Part shown: in pieces, positions 59,378-64,000 of the stretch
Position numbering within the stretch: position 1 is the first letter of the stretch
Layout of the letters: each line of letters starts with the position of its first letter
NCBI GenBank assembly: GCA_900473685.1
Contig: UCNE01000013.1
Location: forward strand, 124,001-188,000
Source of the DNA: Hyphomicrobiales bacterium
GTDB taxonomy: Bacteria > Pseudomonadota > Alphaproteobacteria > Rhizobiales > Rhizobiaceae
DNA length: 64,000 nucleotides
Direction: 5' to 3'
Notes under the pieces: generated by a model
Databases searched by the model: none
What the model saw: the letters and a program-made list of their open reading frames with translations, nothing else
What the model was told of the DNA's origin: nothing
Made by a program: the position numbers and the translations under genes

Positions 59378-60112
59378 TCAGTTGGTGGTTTCGTCGCTGC
59401 CGTCTTCGATGGCATCATTCAGGCGCACGAAGGTGTAGCCCTTGGCCTTCAGGGCCATGATTCCCTTCGCGACACCGGAACCGGCCGCATGGGTCGGCTG
59501 GTTGATATGGGCGATGATCACGTCGCCGTCCCTGGCGGACGAAAACCGCTTTTCGGCAGCCGTTGCCCCAAGCAGCGAACCGCCATCGCCATTTACCGAA
59601 TAACCGGCAATGCGAAATCCCATCTGCCGGATCTGACCGATCGACGACAGGGTGTATTTTGCGGTAGCGCCCCGAAACCAATGCGGCTGTAATCCCTGCG
59701 CCACGATTGCCGCTGCGCCGCTCGCGACCTCTGTTTCGACGGCCTGCGGACTGCCGGCAGCCGCAATCCCGTAGATCGACGCGGGGTGATCGACGGCGGG
59801 AACATGCATCGCCCCGTGATTCTCGATCTCGAACAGGTCCGGATGGGCCTTGAACACAGCCATCGCTGCTGCATTGCGCTTTACCCACCGGGCGGTCACG
59901 AAAATGGTTGCGGGGATACGGTTGTCGACCAGCATCGACAAAATACGATCGTCCGTCTTGCCGCTGCAGGCATCGAAGGTCAGCGCGACACGCGGCGGCG
60001 CGCTCTTCTCCTGACGCTCAAGCCGCAGCTGCGGCTCCACCAGCCGAGTTGCGGCGAAAGCGGCATTGCCGGCCGGAACGGCGATCAAAAGGGCGGTGAG
60101 AAGGATTTTCAT
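59378..60112 (-). CDS. Polysaccharide deacetylase family protein
   Basis: Exported NodB-fold deacetylase of 244 residues with a signal peptide (cleavage after AAFA). The metal-binding motifs are variant: the first is TFDACSGKTDD and the second is NHGAMHVP (His-x4-His). The catalytic base is the first Asp. The substrate may be peptidoglycan or a surface polysaccharide. The start at 60112 is preceded by GAG. It is close to the OmpA gene on the same strand but is probably transcribed separately. Confidence 0.88.
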   Translation of the reverse strand: MKILLTALLIAVPAGNAAFAATRLVEPQLRLERQEKSAPPRVALTFDACSGKTDDRILSMLVDNRIPATIFVTARWVKRNAAAMAVFKAHPDLFEIENHGAMHVPAVDHPASIYGIAAAGSPQAVETEVASGAAAIVAQGLQPHWFRGATAKYTLSSIGQIRQMGFRIAGYSVNGDGGSLLGATAAEKRFSSARDGDVIIAHINQPTHAAGSGVAKGIMALKAKGYTFVRLNDAIEDGSDETTN

Positions 60113-60233
60113 CGGACACTCGCAAGACAATCCGGCAGTTGTACCGGAGAAAACGTAAAGACCATGCAAAACGGCCCGGCGCTTGCGCACCGGGCCGCCT
60201 CGACGGCATCTCATCTGAGAGACCGGACTATGG

Positions 60234-62498
60234 CTATTTCTGGGCCACCGGACGGACCAGCGGCGTCACGCGACGGATTGTCACGCGGCGGTTCTCCTGT
60301 TCCGCACCCTGCGTACGGACTTTGAGGAAGCGCTCGCCATAGCCCTGCGTCACCAGGTTTTCGGCCGGGATGTCGTAGACCTCGCTCAGCAGTGAAGCGA
60401 CCGATTCAGCGCGCTCGTCGGAAAGCACCAGATTGGACTCGTCGCTGCCGACCGCGTCGGTATGGCCTTCGATGAAGAACGTTTCGCCCGGATCCTTCTC
60501 GATTACTTCCAGCATGGCATCGGCCACCTTGCGCAGGGTTTTGGCCTGCGACATCGGCACTTCGGCGCTGCCGGTCGCAAAGGTGATGGTATCGAGATCG
60601 ATACGGCGCACCTTGTCGCGGATACGGGCCGAGTTCTTCACCTCGTCGATCGTGTAGGTCCGCTCGACCCGCTCCACCGGCGGTTCGGCGAGGAAATCGT
60701 AGTAGTCACGATCCGGCTCGCTCGAGGTATCGATAATGTAATCACGAACCGGCACGCGCAGGCGCATCGGCGGCAGATCCTCGCCAACATCGTAGGCCGG
60801 CGGGCGCGGACCCTCGTCGGCTTCCGGCGCATAGATCATCAGATATTCACGCCCGTCCTGATCGATCCGCGACCGTTGCAGGATGTCGCCATAGCGATTG
60901 TAGATCGTCACGATGCGTACGCCGTTCGGCCGCTCGATCGTCTCGCGGGACCGGCCACGCGACAATTCTTCATAATAGGTCTCCTGGGCATTGCGGCGCA
61001 GGCGCGGACGGTCGTCGCTACGAACGATGATCTGGTCGCCGAAATCGAGAACCGTGCGGTTGTCGCGGGTTTCGTCGACACGCGGGCGCCGGCCGTTGTT
61101 ACCGGTGAACGCATCGATCAGGTCGTTGACACCGAACTCCGGCACACGCTCGACGCGGCGGCCTTCCTCGCGCAGATTGGCCCCCAGCTCCTCGCGGCTC
61201 GGACGGCGGTCCCTGCGGCTCGACTGCGCTTCCGCGTCACTCTTTGGAACCTCGACATTCTCGTCTTCGGCGCGGGCGCGTTCACGCTGCTTGCGGCGAT
61301 TTTCGCGCGCATTGCCGTCGGCATTGTCGGCATCCTTGTCGCTGTCGAGAACGGCAGCGCCGTTGTCAACCGGGAGCACCACCGTTTCGTCGCTCTTGGA
61401 CGGATCGCGGGCGATCTCCTGCTTTTCTTCCTGGCTGCGCGTATCGACCACGTCCGGAATAGGTTTGCGGCGATCGGGACGCTTGCGCTCCCCGGCCTGC
61501 TCGCCATCACCATCGATCGCCGGCCGCAACCCGTCCTCGGCAACCGGCTGCTGGCCGTCGTCCTGCTGACCAGCTTGTGCCCGGGCCTTCTGCTCCGCAC
61601 GGATACGGCGGCGTTCCTCGGCAGCCTTCTGCGCGGCTTCGTCGTCGCCGGGCGGCTGAGCCTGCTCCTCTTGCTGCTGCTGTTCGGCCTGCTGCTTCTT
61701 GCGCTCGGCGCGCGCTCTGGCCTTTTCTTCGGCAGCCTTTGCAGCCTCGTCGTCACCGGACGGCTGAGCCTGTTCCTGCTGCTGCTGTTCGGCCTGCTGC
61801 TTCTTGCGCTCGGCCCGCGCCCTGGCCTTTTCTTCGGCAGCCTTTGCAGCCTCGTCGTCACCGGACGGCTGGGCCTGCTCCTGCTGCTGTTCGGCCTGCT
61901 GCTTCTTGCGCTCGGCGCGCGCTCTGGCCTTTTCTTCGGCAGCCTTTGCGGCTTCATCGTCACCGGACGGCTGGGCCTGCTCCTGCTGTTGCTGTTCGGC
62001 CTGCTGCTTCCTGCGCTCGGCGCGCGCTCTGGCCTTTTCTTCAGCAGCCTTTGCCGCCTCGTCGTCACCGGACGGCTGGGCCTGCTCCTGCTGCTGCTGC
62101 TGTTCAGCCTGCTGCTTCTTGCGCTCGGCCCGCGCCCTGGCCTTTTCTTCGGCAGCCCTTGCCGCCTCGTCGTCACCAGACGGCTGAGCCTGTTCCTGCT
62201 GTTGCTGTTCAGCCCGCTGCTTCCTGCGCTCGGCGCGGCTCGGCTGCTCTTCCTGCGCGGGTTGCTCCTCCTGTGCTGGCTGAGCCTCCTGCTGCTCCCC
62301 GGACTGCTCGGCGCGCGGCCGGCGCTTCTTGATTACCTCTTCCGGAGCCTGTTCACCGCCGTCCGCCTGCGCGGCGCCATCTTCCTGCGCCACATCGAAC
62401 GGCGTCATCAGGCTGTCGGCCAAGGCCGGCTGGATGGCAATCGAGATCGACAGCATGGGAAACGCCACGGTCGCAAAGAGTTTGGATCGGATGCTCAT
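60234..62498 (-). CDS. OmpA family protein with Gln/Glu/Arg-rich tandem repeats
   Basis: A 754-residue exported protein with a signal peptide (cleavage after ALA, residue 27). A long low-complexity region (about 40-460) contains five near-identical 34-36-residue units of the pattern QPSGDDEAAKAAEEKARARAE followed by KKQQAEQQQQEQA, and a sixth diverged copy. The C-terminal OmpA domain (about 640-754) has the peptidoglycan-binding GHTDAVGSDESN and NLVLSDERAESV motifs. The charged repeat probably spans the periplasm as a long flexible or helical linker. GGAGGAG precedes the ATG at 62498. Confidence 0.93.
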   Translation of the reverse strand: MSIRSKLFATVAFPMLSISIAIQPALADSLMTPFDVAQEDGAAQADGGEQAPEEVIKKRRPRAEQSGEQQEAQPAQEEQPAQEEQPSRAERRKQRAEQQQQEQAQPSGDDEAARAAEEKARARAERKKQQAEQQQQQEQAQPSGDDEAAKAAEEKARARAERRKQQAEQQQQEQAQPSGDDEAAKAAEEKARARAERKKQQAEQQQEQAQPSGDDEAAKAAEEKARARAERKKQQAEQQQQEQAQPSGDDEAAKAAEEKARARAERKKQQAEQQQQEEQAQPPGDDEAAQKAAEERRRIRAEQKARAQAGQQDDGQQPVAEDGLRPAIDGDGEQAGERKRPDRRKPIPDVVDTRSQEEKQEIARDPSKSDETVVLPVDNGAAVLDSDKDADNADGNARENRRKQRERARAEDENVEVPKSDAEAQSSRRDRRPSREELGANLREEGRRVERVPEFGVNDLIDAFTGNNGRRPRVDETRDNRTVLDFGDQIIVRSDDRPRLRRNAQETYYEELSRGRSRETIERPNGVRIVTIYNRYGDILQRSRIDQDGREYLMIYAPEADEGPRPPAYDVGEDLPPMRLRVPVRDYIIDTSSEPDRDYYDFLAEPPVERVERTYTIDEVKNSARIRDKVRRIDLDTITFATGSAEVPMSQAKTLRKVADAMLEVIEKDPGETFFIEGHTDAVGSDESNLVLSDERAESVASLLSEVYDIPAENLVTQGYGERFLKVRTQGAEQENRRVTIRRVTPLVRPVAQK
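61640..62240 (-). repeat. Tandem coding repeats in the OmpA-family gene
   Basis: Copies of about 102-108 bp, seen by the recurring CGTCACCGGACGGCT block on the plus strand near 61750, 61860, 61960, 62070 and 62170. They are near-identical at DNA level and differ in the number of Gln codons. They are coding repeats, not a CRISPR array. Confidence 0.85.
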
Positions 62499-62882
62499 AA
62501 AATGTCTCCTCCTTCAGAGGTCCGTTTTCGTTGTCGTGAGCCGGAGGAACATCCCTGCCCTTCAGTTCTTCCCGCTCTTTGGACAGGCCAAGCGGTGAAA
62601 AAAAGGCGAACCGGTTCAAAATCAGACAAGAACGATTACCGAACCCCGCATTAACTAAGCATGAATGTTGCGTTCATCTTCGCCGGAGATAGGCCCGCAT
62701 CCGGACACAACCAGTGTAAAGGCATGAGCATGTGCAGACTTTTCATCAAACCCCACTGCTTTCCTGTTGATTTTTCCATTTAAAGCGTAGGAATATCCGC
62801 GCAGCCCGGCCACAACGATGGCCGGTACAGGGGTGGCCGTGAAGAACAAGAAACCGGCCGCCAGCCAACAGAGAGGATCATT
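62499..62882. other. Intergenic region between the OmpA gene and amino acid ABC operon
   Basis: About 385 bases with the divergent promoters of the OmpA gene and the ABC operon. I see no gene, terminator or recognisable operator. AT-rich parts around 62625-62660 and 62755-62785 are likely promoter regions. Confidence 0.45.
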
Positions 62883-63665
62883 ATGCGTATTTCCAGACGT
62901 CTCGCCATGGCCGCTTCGGCTGCCGTTTTCGCGCTGATGGCAGGCACTGCCATGGCCGATGGCGAAAAAATCGTCATCGGTACGGAAGGCGCCTACCCGC
63001 CCTTCAACAATCTCGAAGCAGACGGCACGCTGACCGGCTTCGACGTCGATATTGCCAAGGCGCTCTGCGTCGAGATGAAGGCAGACTGCACCTTCGTCAC
63101 CCAGGATTGGGACGGCATGATTCCGGCCCTGGCCGCCAAGAAGTTCGACGCCATCATCGCATCGATGTCGATCACGCCGGAGCGGCTCGAAAAGGTCGAT
63201 TTCACCAACAAATATTACAACACGGGTCCGGCCATCGTCGTGCCGAAGGATTCGCCGATCACCGAAGCGACCGAAGCAGGCCTCGCCGGCAAGTCGCTCG
63301 GCGCGCAGTCCTCGACGACTCACTCCAACTATGCCGAAGCCTTCTTCAAGGAGTCGGAACTGAAGCTCTATCCGACCCCGGACGAGTACAAGCTTGACGT
63401 TGCCAACGGCCGCGTTGATGCCGTCATCGACGACGTCGTCGTTCTGACATCGTGGCTGAAGACAGCTGACGGCGCTTGCTGCAAGCTTCTGAAGGCCCTC
63501 AAGCCAGATCCGGAAATCAACGGCATCGGCGCAGGCATTGCTGTGCGCAAGGGCGATACCGCCTTGAAGGAAAAGTTCAACACGGCCATCGCGGCAATCC
63601 GCGCCAACGGCAAATACAAGGAAGTCGCCGACAAGTATTTTGACTTCGACGTCTACGGCGATTAA
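62883..63665 (+). CDS. Amino acid ABC transporter substrate-binding protein
   Basis: Periplasmic binding protein of 260 residues in the polar amino acid (HisJ/ArgT/OccT-like) family. The signal peptide ends near AMA-DG (residue 26). The family motif GAYPPFNNLEADGTLTGFDVDIAKALC is at about 37-63 in two parts, with AIIASMSITPERLEKVDFT further on. Lysine, arginine or ornithine uptake is likely but not proven. GAGAGGATC precedes the ATG. The permease gene follows after a hairpin. Confidence 0.92.
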   Translation: MRISRRLAMAASAAVFALMAGTAMADGEKIVIGTEGAYPPFNNLEADGTLTGFDVDIAKALCVEMKADCTFVTQDWDGMIPALAAKKFDAIIASMSITPERLEKVDFTNKYYNTGPAIVVPKDSPITEATEAGLAGKSLGAQSSTTHSNYAEAFFKESELKLYPTPDEYKLDVANGRVDAVIDDVVVLTSWLKTADGACCKLLKALKPDPEINGIGAGIAVRKGDTALKEKFNTAIAAIRANGKYKEVADKYFDFDVYGD

Positions 63666-63688
63666 TTTTTACCTGTTGCTGAAATACG

Positions 63689-63715
63689 ATGGCGGAAGGC
63701 TAGTCCTTCCGCCAT
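63689..63715 (+). terminator. Hairpin between binding-protein and permease genes
   Basis: Perfect 11-bp stem ATGGCGGAAGG/CCTTCCGCCAT with a five-base loop. Such hairpins often stabilise binding-protein mRNA or attenuate read-through so that the binding protein is made in excess over the membrane subunits. Confidence 0.75.
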
Positions 63716-63779
63716 TCTTGCCTGACACAGCACAATAACAATAAGCGCGCCAAGACGCCGTACAGGGGAAATCAGGCTT

Positions 63780-64000
63780 ATGCAGGCTGCTTTTGCTGCC
63801 CTCTCTTCCATTGTCTCGTGGTTTGCCAGCATGATCGACCCAATGTGCGGTCCGATCGGCATCTTCCGGCTTTTCGCTCAAGATACGCTTTTGGCCTGCG
63901 GCGACACCGGCTGGGGCGACGAGATCGCCTATGGTTTCATGATCACTGCCAGCCTGGCGATCTGCACTTTGCCGATCGGACTGTTTTTTGGGTTCTTCAT
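63780..64000 (+). CDS. Amino acid ABC transporter permease, partial
   Basis: The first 73 codons of an inner-membrane permease that runs off the right edge. It starts with ATG at 63780, with GGGGAAATC upstream. The visible part has an amphipathic N-terminus (MQAAFAALSSIVSWFASMID), a Cys-containing loop and a hydrophobic helix (residues about 52-73, FMITASLAICTLPIGLFFGFF). Position and sequence fit the HisQ/OccQ family that partners the preceding binding protein. Confidence 0.8.
   Translation, partial: MQAAFAALSSIVSWFASMIDPMCGPIGIFRLFAQDTLLACGDTGWGDEIAYGFMITASLAICTLPIGLFFGFF

Noticed and set aside
61640..62240. Regularly spaced repeats that could be taken for a CRISPR array
   Set aside because: Repeats are about 105 bp, contiguous, in frame and encode Gln/Glu/Arg-rich protein; no unique spacers or cas genes are present.
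60462..62654. A 730-codon plus-strand open frame antisense to the OmpA-family gene
   Set aside because: It is Leu/Arg-rich, lies opposite a gene with signal peptide, good ribosome-binding site and OmpA domain, and is kept open by the GC-rich repeats.

Overview
The window is a piece of a high-GC alphaproteobacterial chromosome, most likely from the Rhizobiaceae (Rhizobium/Agrobacterium/Allorhizobium group). Pointers are a fused malic enzyme-phosphotransacetylase, class II DAHP synthase, BluB under a cobalamin riboswitch, a SoxR gene divergent from a flavin reductase, DUF2865 and DUF2059 proteins, and gene order and codon use typical of these bacteria. I see no rRNA, tRNA, insertion sequence, prophage or CRISPR array. 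The species assignment is inference.

Layout. 1-4.3 kb: two type I ABC exporter half-transporters on the minus strand with a small unknown gene between them, then an intergenic region ending in an orphan intrinsic terminator (candidate sRNA). 4.4-8.1 kb: trmL, a flavin reductase divergent from soxR with a textbook SoxR promoter, hemF, a small secreted protein and a BON protein. 8.1-12.5 kb: an Mla/MCE lipid-transport operon (permease, ATPase, MCE protein, lipoprotein). 12.5-18.2 kb: DgcA-like epimerase, MFS transporter, LpxH-like phosphoesterase and malic enzyme. 18.2-19.9 kb: a LuxR-LuxI quorum-sensing pair with a candidate lux box and a perfect 22-bp-arm hairpin.

20-30.5 kb: a DUF2865 exported protein, riboswitch-controlled bluB, a PhyH dioxygenase/SDR pair divergent from a LacI regulator, a membrane diguanylate cyclase, a NYN-LOTUS protein, and nadE with a TolB-like propeller gene. 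30.7-36.8 kb: an LTA-synthase-type phosphoglycerol transferase, DUF1003, an orphan TadE/TadG-like pair and an unknown protein with a C-terminal helix-turn-helix. 36.8-48 kb: GFA protein, DAHP synthase, glutathione reductase, DUF2059, rpiA/gph, YcbB-type L,D-transpeptidase, fumC and a GGDEF protein.

48-64 kb: M15 peptidase overlapping a small exported protein, PPOX protein, a MarR/hydrolase divergent pair, DUF971, moaA, an APH-like kinase, a chemoreceptor, EamA transporter, mobA-mobB, a polysaccharide deacetylase, a repeat-rich OmpA protein, and the start of a polar amino acid ABC transporter operon that runs off the right edge.

Most of the window is ordinary core chromosome. The regulatory DNA is the more informative part: SoxR box, lux box, B12 riboswitch, MarR palindrome, 11-bp-spaced direct repeats at the LacI regulator, 23-bp iterated repeats before moaA, and an orphan terminator near 4.27 kb. 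I found no clear large undescribed system; the best leads are the LuxR/LuxI locus, the PhyH-SDR-LacI cluster, the candidate sRNA and the OmpA repeat protein.
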